Part shown: positions 1-6,046 of the stretch, piece after piece
Layout of the letters: each line of letters starts with the position of its first letter
Position numbering within the stretch: position 1 is the stretch's first letter
Assembly: GCA_021797415.1 (NCBI GenBank)
Contig: JAJZZT010000295.1
Span: 1-12,846, forward strand
Reading direction: 5' to 3'
DNA length: 12,846 bases
Source: Bacillota bacterium
Lineage (GTDB): Bacteria; Bacillota; Bacilli; Alicyclobacillales; SLC66
Position numbers and translations under genes: made by a program
Notes under the pieces: model-generated
The model's input: only the letters and a program-made list of their open reading frames with translations
The model's database searches: none
What the model was told of the DNA's origin: nothing

Positions 1-9
1 GCTCGCGCC

Positions 10-57
10 GGAGAGGCGTGCTCATGTACCTGTTTCGTACACTGCGCGCGCCTCTCC
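10..57. other. Long hairpin at the left edge
   Basis: Bases 10-21 pair with 46-57 to give a 12-bp stem with one G-T pair. Inside the loop, GTAC at 26-29 can pair with GTAC at 37-40. No T-run follows on the plus strand, and the window ends too soon to judge the minus strand. It could be a terminator or RNA structure belonging to a gene left of the window. It does not fold or read as a tRNA. No gene is visible in 1-93. Confidence 0.35.
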
Positions 58-93
58 AGGCTTCACCAAACCCCTGCTTGCATCTTACCTGGC

Positions 94-133
94 CCCTTCC
101 CGGCCCTGTTTTGGAGAGGTAGGCCGGGAAGGG
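94..133 (-). terminator. Hairpin directly after the sigma-factor gene
   Basis: A perfect 12-bp inverted repeat (94-105 CCCTTCCCGGCC, 122-133 GGCCGGGAAGGG) has a 16-nt loop and abuts the stop codon of the minus-strand sigma gene. The stem is strong and GC-rich, but no T-run follows on either strand. It may be a Rho-independent-like terminator without a U-tract or a 3' stabilising hairpin. The position supports a 3'-end role. Confidence 0.45.
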
Positions 134-787
134 TCAATCCCGAGCCAGCGCGGCGCGCAACTTGCGCAACCCGCGCCGCCGCCACGTTTTGACCGTTTCG
201 CGCCCCACATTCGTCCTGTCCGCCAGGTCTTGCGTACGGTAGCCGCGCAGGACTGTCCACTCGATCGCGGCGCGTTCGCGGACCGTGAGCGTCGCGAGCA
301 GTTCCTCCCACTCCACACGTAAAAACGCCGCGCGCATCCCGCCGTCCTCCTCGTACAACCGCATCGCCCCGCCCTGGCGGGAGTGGGCGCCGGGTTCGGT
401 CGGCCCGGCGTCTTCTTCCAAGGATCGGCTGCGCTTCATCTGCAGTTCGCGCCTGCGTACGGCGGTGCGCACGGCTCCCTGCACGCGCAGCTTGATGTAA
501 TGGCCGAAAAAGACTCCCGTTTGCGGATCAAATTCCTGCGCGGAGCGGACAAACGCTTCAAAAGCGGATTGTGTGAGATCCTCCCATTCCGGTCGCAATC
601 CCCGGTAACGCCGCACAGTGCTTGCAATGAGGGGCGCGTAGCGGCGGCAGAGTTCGGCGAGCGCGGCGCGGTCGCCGTATTGCGCCAGCCGGACGAGTTC
701 CTCCGTGCCGGGGACTTTGCCGGGGACCTCGCTGTCTGTGACCCAGTCTGGCGCCGTGTCGCATGGGAATAGTCGATTAGTGTGCAT
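134..787 (-). CDS. Sigma-70 family RNA polymerase sigma factor
   Basis: A 217-residue protein that should direct RNA polymerase to specific promoters in the cytoplasm. A region 2-like helical block lies at about residues 28-110, with the sequence LVRLAQYGDRAALAELCRRY and then DLTQSAFEAFVRSAQEFDP, followed by a basic segment rich in Arg. A region 4 helix-turn-helix lies at about 165-213 (TLTVRERAAIEW, then LADRTNVGRETVKTWRRRGLRKLR). An acidic/Gly linker joins them and no clear region 3 is seen, so the layout is that of a small alternative or ECF-like sigma factor. I chose the ATG at 787 because GGAAAGG lies 5 nt upstream. An in-frame ATG at 835 has no ribosome binding site. No anti-sigma gene is visible next to it in the window. 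The gene is divergent from a ComK-like regulator, so a linked regulatory role is possible. The specific subgroup is not recognised. Confidence 0.85.
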   Translation of the reverse strand: MHTNRLFPCDTAPDWVTDSEVPGKVPGTEELVRLAQYGDRAALAELCRRYAPLIASTVRRYRGLRPEWEDLTQSAFEAFVRSAQEFDPQTGVFFGHYIKLRVQGAVRTAVRRRELQMKRSRSLEEDAGPTEPGAHSRQGGAMRLYEEDGGMRAAFLRVEWEELLATLTVRERAAIEWTVLRGYRTQDLADRTNVGRETVKTWRRRGLRKLRAALARD

Positions 788-792
788 AAAGA

Positions 793-799
793 CCTTTCC
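793..799 (-). promoter_or_regulatory. Ribosome binding site that sets the sigma-factor start
   Basis: On the minus strand the sequence reads GGAAAGG, 5 nt before the ATG at 787. The alternative upstream ATG at 835 is preceded by a C-rich run with no such site. This favours the 217-residue form over the 233-residue one. Confidence 0.6.
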
Positions 800-850
800 G
801 GACCGGTCCTCCGTCGATCTGCGCACAGTCAGCATGGGGGATGGGCGCCC

Positions 851-965
851 TTTTGCGCAAAAATGGATGTGCGGCGCGCAATTGCGCGGTTATGCGCAAG
901 TCGGCGCGAAGGACGGCCCACTTATGGACAACCACTTTTGCGGACGGCGGGAATTGGCCGCAAAA
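851..965. promoter_or_regulatory. Palindrome cluster between divergent regulators
   Basis: The 335-bp gap between the divergent genes has no convincing ORF but has repeated dyad motifs. TTTTGCGCAAAA at 851-862 is a perfect 12-bp palindrome. CGCGCAATTGCGCG at 875-888 is a perfect 14-bp palindrome. TGCGCAAG follows at 893-900. TTTTGCGG at 936-943 and CCGCAAAA at 958-965 form an inverted repeat. The shared TTTTGCG/GCGCAA core suggests operators for a dimeric regulator acting on one or both genes. The motif differs from the published B. subtilis ComK box (AAAA-N5-TTTT pairs), so the binder is unknown. Confidence 0.4.
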
Positions 966-1043
966 TGCCTGTCCCGACATGTAACTCACCTTGGGGACGG
1001 CATCGTTGGCTCCAAGTTTTCGCCAATAATCTTAACAGAATAC

Positions 1044-1072
1044 TTGCCAATGAATTTTCAATGTGAAATAAT
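1044..1072 (+). promoter_or_regulatory. Sigma-A-type promoter of the ComK-like gene
   Basis: TTGCCA (1044-1049) and AATAAT (1067-1072) are separated by 17 bp, each matching the vegetative consensus at five of six positions. They sit in an AT-rich stretch about 50 bp before the start codon. The predicted leader is about 45 nt and contains the GGAGGA ribosome binding site. Confidence 0.6.
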
Positions 1073-1122
1073 CATAATAAAATAGCTTACACATTTGTGG
1101 ACGATATGGAGGAAATGAGACC

Positions 1123-1971
1123 ATGCCCATGATGCCCATCCGGTTTGCGGACATTGTAGCCGTCAGGCCGGTTTACGAGAACGGCTGCATCGCGTCTGCC
1201 ATCAGATTGATGTCCGGCAGCACCGTCACGATTTTGCGCAAGCCCCAGACGGTTGTGCGCCAGGTACTCGCGCGCGACGCGATCGGGTGGAAGGAGTATC
1301 GGGCGCGTTTTGCCGGGGCGGCGTACGGCAGGCAGTGCCTCCCCGTGGCGCACAGGGGGATCGTGCTCATGACCTGCAAGATGATGCACGCGCGCGTTCG
1401 CGGCGATGCGACGTACGGATTTGTGCGACTCGATCTCGTCGACCGGGTGGAGGTGCATGACGGTGTCGCCGTGCTCGTATTGACGAACGGCGCGTGTGTC
1501 GAGACGGTCGTGAAACCGGGGACGGTCTGGAAGGATCAGCAGCGCGCATCCATGCTGCTCCATCGCTGGCAGCGCGAACTGGGCGCCGCAGTGTGGGAGG
1601 GCAGGGGGGCTGCGCTGCCCGTGCGCGTTCATTCCATCGTGTCGCCGGATGACGCCGCGCAGGAGGGCGCATACGCGAGGGTGACGTGGGAGAAGGCGCT
1701 TGACGCGCTTGTGAAGATGAGCGAACCGATGGATTCTTCGCATGGCGCGGCGCTGGATGGGCGGCGAAACGTGCGTGCCTTCGCGCCGGGCGCGGACGAT
1801 TCAAGGAACGATCCCGGCAGATGGCCCGCCGCGTTGGATCGGGTGAGGCAGACCGTCGCCGAACAGGGTGTCCCTGGGATTGCCGAAGCCGCGCCTGACG
1901 GCGTGCTGTCGGTCGGCGACATTGTGCGCCTGCTGCAGCGCGCCTTGCTGCAGCAGAGGGACATGGGATAA
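1123..1971 (+). CDS. comK: ComK-family-like transcription regulator with a long C-terminal extension
   Basis: A 282-residue protein, probably a cytoplasmic DNA-binding regulator. Residues from about 8 to 155 can be laid along B. subtilis ComK from memory. The first block around residues 8-50 (IVAVRP...ILRKPQTVVRQVL) matches the ComK region ending in KPLQIVDRSC. FAGAAYGRQCLPVAHRG corresponds to the FGSSYAGRKAGTYEVTKISHK segment. YGFVRLDLVDRVEV and VLVLTNGACVETVV follow the ComK order ISHVHVKEF and VTFSNGKTMELP. A Trp/Arg-rich helix (MLLHRWQREL) matches the ComK region QVYRTAWLRTKF. ComK is the master activator of late competence genes in Bacillus. Here the protein is about 90 residues longer than typical ComK. 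The extra C-terminal part ends in a short helix (VGDIVRLLQRALLQQRD) and has no domain I recognise. The start is ATG 1123, with GGAGG at 1108-1112, 10 nt upstream. Orthology is likely at family level and not proven. Confidence 0.6.
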   Translation: MPMMPIRFADIVAVRPVYENGCIASAIRLMSGSTVTILRKPQTVVRQVLARDAIGWKEYRARFAGAAYGRQCLPVAHRGIVLMTCKMMHARVRGDATYGFVRLDLVDRVEVHDGVAVLVLTNGACVETVVKPGTVWKDQQRASMLLHRWQRELGAAVWEGRGAALPVRVHSIVSPDDAAQEGAYARVTWEKALDALVKMSEPMDSSHGAALDGRRNVRAFAPGADDSRNDPGRWPAALDRVRQTVAEQGVPGIAEAAPDGVLSVGDIVRLLQRALLQQRDMG

Positions 1972-2109
1972 AGTCCACTGTGTGCAGGCGCAATGGTGCC
2001 CCGGATCGTGGTCGAGGCCCTGAGCGGACACGATTCTGCACTGCAACGCGCATTTATGGATTTGAAATACCACTGCTTCCAGAGGTCGCTCGCCCGCTGG
2101 AGGTTGGTT

Positions 2110-2153
2110 GATCCGATGTCTCCGGAGCGATGTCTCCGGGGGGACATGGGATC
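2110..2153. terminator. Imperfect hairpin between convergent genes
   Basis: This lies in the 187-bp gap between the ComK-like gene (plus) and the YigZ gene (minus), which converge. Bases 2110-2123 can pair with 2140-2153 with two imperfect positions, and a 12-bp direct repeat CGATGTCTCCGG occurs at 2114-2125 and 2128-2139. There is no T-run on either side. It may be a bidirectional transcription-end structure. Otherwise the gap holds only a 61-codon ORF (1993-2178) without a ribosome binding site. Confidence 0.3.
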
Positions 2154-2158
2154 GTCCG

Positions 2159-2863
2159 TCAAGGGTCCGGACTCTTAGGTTGCGTCCACGGATCGCCGGC
2201 GGCCGCGCGCGGACGCCACTGTGTCCGGAGCAGCTCGTACTGCCAGCGGTCGCGCGAGAGTGTCTCCAGCAGCGTCTCGATCACAGGGCGTTCGCCGCTG
2301 GGCGCAACCAGATGGACGGTTACCTGCGCGCCATACTCGGCCGTAATCGTGCGCGCCGGAGCGGCGAGCGCGCGACGCGCCGTATCCCAGTCTTCATAAG
2401 GAACGGAGAAACCATATTCGTCGTGCGCTTCGCAGACGACGATGGCGCCGGTGTCCCACGCTTCGGCCACGGCGTCGGCCGCGCTCCCGCCATAAGCGCG
2501 CACAAGGCCGGGAGCGCCGAGCAACGTGCCGCCGAAGTAGCGTGTGACGATCACGCCGACATTGCGCAGGCCGTGCTTTTCCAGCACGCTCAGCAGCGGT
2601 CTGCCGGCGGTGCCGGGCGGTTCCCCGTCGTCGTGCGCGCGCTCCAGCGGCGGCGGTCCCGCCAGTCGCCAGGCGCTGCAGTGGTGACGCGCTTCACGGT
2701 GTTCCCGGCGGACGCGCGAAAGAGCGGCCTGGGCCTCCTCTTCATCTGCCAGGGGCAGCAGTTCCGCCAGGAAACGCGATTTTTTCTCGACGCGCGAGGC
2801 GTGGACAGCGCGCGTCAGTGTGCGGTACGATGAACCGGAAAGTGATCCATTCTGTTCGTCCAT
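2159..2863 (-). CDS. yigZ: YigZ/YvyE (IMPACT, UPF0029) family protein
   Basis: A 234-residue protein of a widespread family of unclear biochemical role. Eukaryotic IMPACT acts in translation control, while bacterial YigZ has only a proposed RNA- or ribosome-related role. The family signature is plain: KKSRFLAELLPLADEEEAQ near the N-terminus, HREARHHCSAWRL, then ERAHDDGEPPGTAGRPLL, and VGVIVTRYFGGTLLGAPGLVRAYG. The C-terminal EF-G-like ferredoxin-fold part follows (YGFSVPYEDWDTARRAL, then YGAQVTVHLVAPSGERPVIETL). The length is slightly above the usual 205-217, owing to a Pro-rich tail. ATG 2863 was chosen over ATG 2920, which would add 19 residues not expected in the family. Neither has a ribosome binding site. 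A promoter-like pair places the transcript start at about 2865, so translation may be leaderless. It is head to head with the glycosyltransferase gene. Confidence 0.92.
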   Translation of the reverse strand: MDEQNGSLSGSSYRTLTRAVHASRVEKKSRFLAELLPLADEEEAQAALSRVRREHREARHHCSAWRLAGPPPLERAHDDGEPPGTAGRPLLSVLEKHGLRNVGVIVTRYFGGTLLGAPGLVRAYGGSAADAVAEAWDTGAIVVCEAHDEYGFSVPYEDWDTARRALAAPARTITAEYGAQVTVHLVAPSGERPVIETLLETLSRDRWQYELLRTQWRPRAAAGDPWTQPKSPDP

Positions 2864-2871
2864 GGGAGTCA

Positions 2872-2900
2872 ATTTTATTATGAAATCTTCGCGCGAGCAA
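2872..2900 (-). promoter_or_regulatory. Possible leaderless promoter of yigZ
   Basis: On the minus strand TTGCTC (2895-2900) and TAAAAT (2872-2877) are 17 bp apart. The -10 matches the consensus at five of six positions and the -35 is weak. The predicted start lies about 2 nt before the ATG at 2863, which fits the missing ribosome binding site. It overlaps the first codons of the divergent glycosyltransferase gene. Confidence 0.35.
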
Positions 2901-4286
2901 TTTTCGGTCGCGTCGGCCATTGCACCGGATGGGCCGGCGGAAACTTCGGGAATTTCGGAGACGCCGATAGACGCGGCGGCAGTGGCTCCTGTGCACGCGC
3001 TTCACGTCGTGGCCGCCGGGGAGTACGGCGGCGCCGAGGCGCAGATGCTCGACCTGCTGCAAGGGCTGCGCGCGGACGGCGTGTCCGTCGCGGTTGCGGT
3101 CCTGTTTGACGCGGAATTTGCACAGAGAGCGCGGGAGGCGGGCATCGCCGTCCACGTGCTGCAAGGAGGCGGGCTGTTGCGCGATTATCGCGCCCTGCTT
3201 GACGTGGCGCGTCGCGTGCGCCCGCGGATTTTGCATACGCACGGCGTGCGCGCCAGCGTCGCGGGACGGCTAGTGGGCGCCCGCCTGCGAACGCCGGTCG
3301 TGACCACGGTTCACAGCGACCTCTATTTTGATTATGCCGCGCCGCTCAAACGGAGTGTGTTCATGGCTCTCGAACGCGCGACGCGCGGATTGTCGGCCCG
3401 CGTGATCGCAGTGTCGCGTCCGCTGGCGGACATTTTGCGCGGGCGCGGGTATCCCGCGCACAAGCTTGTGGTGGTGGAAAACGGGCTTGACATCGAGGCG
3501 TTCGACGCCAGACTGCGCGCCGGGAAGGATGCGCAAAGCGCCGCTGCAACGCGGGACGCGCACGCTGCCAGAGCTGCAGCGGACGATGCGGTCGTTGGTG
3601 CCGACACTGTTGACGCCGATGAAAACCGGGTTGTTGCCGACGATTCCGCGCCCCAGGCGGGCGGAGTAGATCTGCGGCGCTCTCTCGGACTGTCCGAAGA
3701 AACGCTGGTCGTGCTCTGCGTGGCGCGCCTGCACCCAGTGAAACTGCACGGAGTGCTGATTCGCGCGATCGGGGAAGTGGCGCGGGAGATGGACGGCGCG
3801 CACCTGGCGCTTGTCGGGGACGGCGGCGAGCGCCGGGCGTTGCAGGCGCTGGCGATGGAGGCCGCGCCGGGCCACGTGCATTTTCTCGGCGCGCGTTCCG
3901 ATGTCCCGGCGCTGTTGTTGCAGGCGGACGTTTTTGCTTTGGCGTCGCGCATGGAAGGGCTGCCGATCTCCATGCTAGAGGCGATGGCGGCGCAACTTCC
4001 TGTTGTGGCGTCGCGGACGGGCGGACTGGTCGATCTCGTGGTCGACGCCGGCGCCGGTTCCGCCGGAGATGCGGCTGTGCGGGAGGATGCCACGGGCTTT
4101 CTGTGTGATCCGGGGTCGGTCGAAGGACTGCGGGCCGCTTTGGACGTTCTCCTGCATGACGCCGCTTTGCGCCGGAAGCTGGGAATGGCGGGGCGCGAGC
4201 GCCTGCTGGCGCGTTTTACGAAGGACGCCATGGTGCGGCGCACGGTGGATGTCTATAAGAGCGTGTCCGTAACGCACATGGCCTGA
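2880..4286 (+). CDS. GT4-family glycosyltransferase (GT-B fold)
   Basis: A 468-residue cytoplasmic or membrane-associated retaining glycosyltransferase, expected to move a sugar from a nucleotide donor to a surface-polymer or glycolipid acceptor. The N-terminal acceptor domain starts at HALHVVAAGEYGGAEAQ and includes LHTHGVRASVAGRLVGARL. The hinge region has VVVENGLDIEAF. The donor domain has LVVLCVARLHPVKLHG, HLALVGDGGERRAL and VHFLGARSDVPALL. The EX7E motif is at E359 and E367 (MEGLPISMLEAM), followed by LPVVASRTGG. Residues about 215-260 form an unusual Ala/Asp-rich, low-complexity insert between the two domains. The start is uncertain. ATG 2880 has a weak GGGAG 11 nt upstream, ATG 2862 has none, and an upstream in-frame ATG at 2820 lies inside yigZ. 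Donor and acceptor cannot be told from the sequence. Confidence 0.88.
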   Translation: MKSSREQFSVASAIAPDGPAETSGISETPIDAAAVAPVHALHVVAAGEYGGAEAQMLDLLQGLRADGVSVAVAVLFDAEFAQRAREAGIAVHVLQGGGLLRDYRALLDVARRVRPRILHTHGVRASVAGRLVGARLRTPVVTTVHSDLYFDYAAPLKRSVFMALERATRGLSARVIAVSRPLADILRGRGYPAHKLVVVENGLDIEAFDARLRAGKDAQSAAATRDAHAARAAADDAVVGADTVDADENRVVADDSAPQAGGVDLRRSLGLSEETLVVLCVARLHPVKLHGVLIRAIGEVAREMDGAHLALVGDGGERRALQALAMEAAPGHVHFLGARSDVPALLLQADVFALASRMEGLPISMLEAMAAQLPVVASRTGGLVDLVVDAGAGSAGDAAVREDATGFLCDPGSVEGLRAALDVLLHDAALRRKLGMAGRERLLARFTKDAMVRRTVDVYKSVSVTHMA

Positions 4287-4311
4287 CGGCGCGTCGCGGG
4301 CCTGAACCGTG

Positions 4312-4382
4312 TCATCGGGGCGCGGTACCTGCGGACGGATGGGTGGGAACCGGAGGATCGGCTCCGGCTGGGATTGGCGATG
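4312..4382 (+). pseudogene. Fragment copied from the Rpn-type nuclease gene
   Basis: Bases 4327-4367 are identical over 41 bp to 4820-4860 inside the downstream nuclease gene. Similarity continues with mismatches on both sides, to about 4312 and 4382. Translated, it reads RYLRTDGWEPEDRLRL, against RHLRTDGWEPEDRLRL in the intact gene, in an open frame that has lost the rest of the protein. This is a remnant of a second copy or a tandem-duplication scar. It lies between the glycosyltransferase stop and the nuclease gene. Confidence 0.75.
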
Positions 4383-4402
4383 GTCGAATGCCGCAGTATA
4401 CT
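4374..4402 (+). promoter_or_regulatory. Promoter of the Rpn-type gene, -35 within the duplicated fragment
   Basis: TTGGCG (4374-4379) and TATACT (4397-4402) have a 17-bp spacer, matching the vegetative consensus at four and five positions. The predicted transcript starts about 12-15 bp before the GTG at 4423. The -35 hexamer falls within the duplicated scar, so the rearrangement may have built or brought in the promoter. Confidence 0.5.
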
Positions 4403-4422
4403 GATGGCAATGGGGTGTCATA

Positions 4423-5250
4423 GTGCCAGGACAAGACGCGTATTGGAAGGCCCTCACGAAATCGTTGTCCGGCGGAGCGCTCGCAGCCATCGGCGTTCAC
4501 GGCGTGGAACTCTCCGCGCCCTTGCCGACGGAACTGCCTGCGAATGTGCTGCACACGGACAAAACGTGGCGGATGCAGGACAACCGGGTATTCCATTTAG
4601 AGTTCCAACACAATCGCGAAACGGATTTGCACCGTTTTCTCGAATACGATGTCCGGCTCGCACGGCATCATCGGGTGAAGATCCGGACGGTGGTGCTGTA
4701 TCATACGAAGGTCACGCAGGCGCCGGAGGAACTGGATATCGGCACGGCGAAGTACCGGGTGGAGAACGTGTATCTTTCAGACCAGAGCGGGGACGCGGCG
4801 CTCGACATCGTGACGAGGCACCTGCGGACGGATGGGTGGGAACCGGAGGATCGGCTCCGGTTGGCCTTGGCGATGAACATGGATCTGGCGGATCGCAAAC
4901 AGGCGTTTGAGCGGGTGTTCGCGCTGGTGCCGCAGGTGCCGGTGGACGAACGGGATCTGGTCGTTGCGGCGCTTCTGGCGCTTGGGGAAAAAGGACTGGG
5001 CGAGGCCGAACAGAAGCGATTGAGAGGGGAGTTGAGGCAGGTGTCGAAGATGGCGCAGGACTTGTACGAGGAAGGCAAGGAGGAAGGCAAGGAGGAAGGC
5101 CGGATGGAAGGCCGGGAAGAAGGCAAAGCCAAGAAGGCGGCGGCCGTGGCGCGGGCAATGCTGGCGGAAGGGATGGACACCGAACGCATTGCGCGTTTGA
5201 CAGGACTATCCGCAGAAGAAGTGGATCTGCTTCGCAAGCAGATGCACTGA
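4423..5250 (+). CDS. Rpn/PD-(D/E)XK nuclease-family protein (transposase-like)
   Basis: A 275-residue protein resembling the Rpn (recombination-promoting nuclease, YhgA-like) group. Known members cut DNA and promote RecA-independent recombination, and many are annotated as putative transposases. The likely PD-(D/E)XK core is D46 (HTDKTWRM) and E60-x-Q62 (VFHLEFQHN), followed by RFLEYDVRLARHH and a beta segment VKIRTVVLYH. The middle is helical. The tail has five EEGK-like tetrapeptides (residues 216-235) leading into MLAEGMDTERIARLTGLSAEEVDLL, a small helix-turn-helix-like end that is common in this family. The start is GTG 4423, with GGGGTG at 4412-4417, 5 nt upstream. A 71-bp piece of the same gene lies just upstream. 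No terminal inverted repeats were seen, so this is not a complete insertion sequence. Confidence 0.7.
   Translation: MPGQDAYWKALTKSLSGGALAAIGVHGVELSAPLPTELPANVLHTDKTWRMQDNRVFHLEFQHNRETDLHRFLEYDVRLARHHRVKIRTVVLYHTKVTQAPEELDIGTAKYRVENVYLSDQSGDAALDIVTRHLRTDGWEPEDRLRLALAMNMDLADRKQAFERVFALVPQVPVDERDLVVAALLALGEKGLGEAEQKRLRGELRQVSKMAQDLYEEGKEEGKEEGRMEGREEGKAKKAAAVARAMLAEGMDTERIARLTGLSAEEVDLLRKQMH
5068..5127 (+). repeat. Five 12-bp tandem repeats coding EEGK-type units
   Basis: Units of the type GAGGAAGGCAAG occur five times in frame: two identical copies, then variants giving EEGR, MEGR and EEGK. The repeat number can change by slippage without breaking the frame. It probably codes a charged helix or coiled-coil linker before the C-terminal helix-turn-helix of the nuclease-family protein. 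Confidence 0.8.
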
Positions 5251-5309
5251 AAACGCACAAATTTTGTAGAGTCATCGTGGGCATTTGGGTCCATCATGGA
5301 GGGAACGGC

Positions 5310-5740
5310 ATGAAGTGGGCGGATGTCAGGAAACGATTCCCGGATCAATGGCTTGAGTTGATTCCGATTCAAGCGTACGAAAAGTATGGTAAGCAATATG
5401 TGGATGAGGTGGCTGTCGTGAATGTTCTTCAATTGGGTTCACTCCCCAGCGAACCCTATACGGAGCACCCTGGTTATATTAGCTTTGCTTACCACACGGA
5501 GCACAGACAGATTGTTTTCGACGGGGGAACCTTGCCTTATCACTTATCCACCCTGTGGTGTGTCGTTCATAAAAACGGGATGGTTGAGGATCTATACGAT
5601 GAGGGGTACGCAACCGGGATGTTGGAGACCGGTTTTCTGTGGAAACCGTTTCCGATATCCGCCACATGCCGATTGAAGTGGTGCAGAAAATCAAAGACGC
5701 TTATGAAGCGGAGCATGGTCCTTTGGAATCAACTGAGTAA
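5310..5740 (+). pseudogene. Small hypothetical protein gene, apparently frameshifted
   Basis: The gene starts at ATG 5310 with GGAGGG 6 nt upstream (5298-5303). The N-terminal reading MKWADVRKRFPDQWLELI, then VDEVAVVNVL and ISFAYHT, recalls a family of small Firmicutes hypothetical proteins with a W-x-x-V-R-x-x-x-P-x-Q-W start; that is memory-based. Good coding sequence continues to about 5620 (VEDLYDEGYATGMLE). The same frame then gives an unlikely Trp/Lys/Arg-rich tail to a stop at 5783. The -1 frame instead gives VETVSDIRHMPIEVVQKIKD and AYEAEHGPLESTE, ending at 5740, which looks like natural protein. One base appears to be missing between 5603 and 5640. I saw no slippery heptamer in the right phase, so mutation or sequence error is more likely than programmed frameshifting. 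The gene is more AT-rich than its neighbours. Function is unknown. Confidence 0.55.
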
Positions 5741-5783
5741 ATTGAGCCGCCAAGCAAGCGGACGGGCCAAAGAAGTCTATTGA

Positions 5784-6010
5784 AATTATGAAATTTATGT
5801 GGAAATCGTGGAAATGAGACAAAAAAACAGATTCCCAAGCGAATCCTCTTACCAATACCGACAAGTTTCTGGTACACTGTTTCATGGATATCGGCGTCAA
5901 AGCGGCACTTGGAAGTTTGTGCGATGGATACACTGGACGATTCCGCCAGAAGAATTGCACAAAGCTTGCTATGCGGCCTGCTATTTTCCCTGGTTTCCAT
6001 CAAGGTTTGC
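5784..6010. other. Intergenic region, no convincing gene
   Basis: An AT-richer stretch between the broken hypothetical gene and the S-layer promoter. GAAAT occurs four times at 5782-5815. A 47-codon ORF at 5924-6067 (MDTLDDSARRIAQSLLCGLL, then a hydrophobic run) has only a weak GGAAG site and overlaps the S-layer promoter. A 91-codon ORF at 5799-6074 has no recognisable content. I would not call either a gene without expression evidence. Confidence 0.4.
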
Positions 6011-6040
6011 TTTACGCCTGTTTCCGCCCTCGTCTATAAT
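6011..6040 (+). promoter_or_regulatory. Promoter of the S-layer gene
   Basis: TTTACG (6011-6016) and a perfect TATAAT (6035-6040) have an 18-bp spacer. The predicted start is near 6047, giving a leader of about 330 nt before the TTG start. This is the strongest -10 element seen in the window, which suits a gene expected to be highly expressed. Confidence 0.6.
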
Positions 6041-6046
6041 GCAACT

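Noticed and set aside
1993..2178. A 61-codon plus-strand ORF after the ComK-like gene
   Set aside because: No ribosome binding site, no recognised motif, and it runs into the YigZ gene and across the hairpin at 2110-2153.
3332..4243. A 303-codon minus-strand ORF inside the glycosyltransferase gene
   Set aside because: It is Ser/Arg/Ala-rich shadow coding. The plus strand shows ordered GT4 motifs throughout.
4374..4910. A 178-codon ORF overlapping the start of the Rpn-type gene
   Set aside because: It begins in the scar and reads the nuclease gene in a wrong frame, giving a Gly/Arg-rich chain.
5600..5660. Programmed -1 frameshifting in the small hypothetical gene
   Set aside because: No X-XXY-YYZ slippery heptamer in the required phase was found near the frame change, so a mutation or sequence error is simpler.
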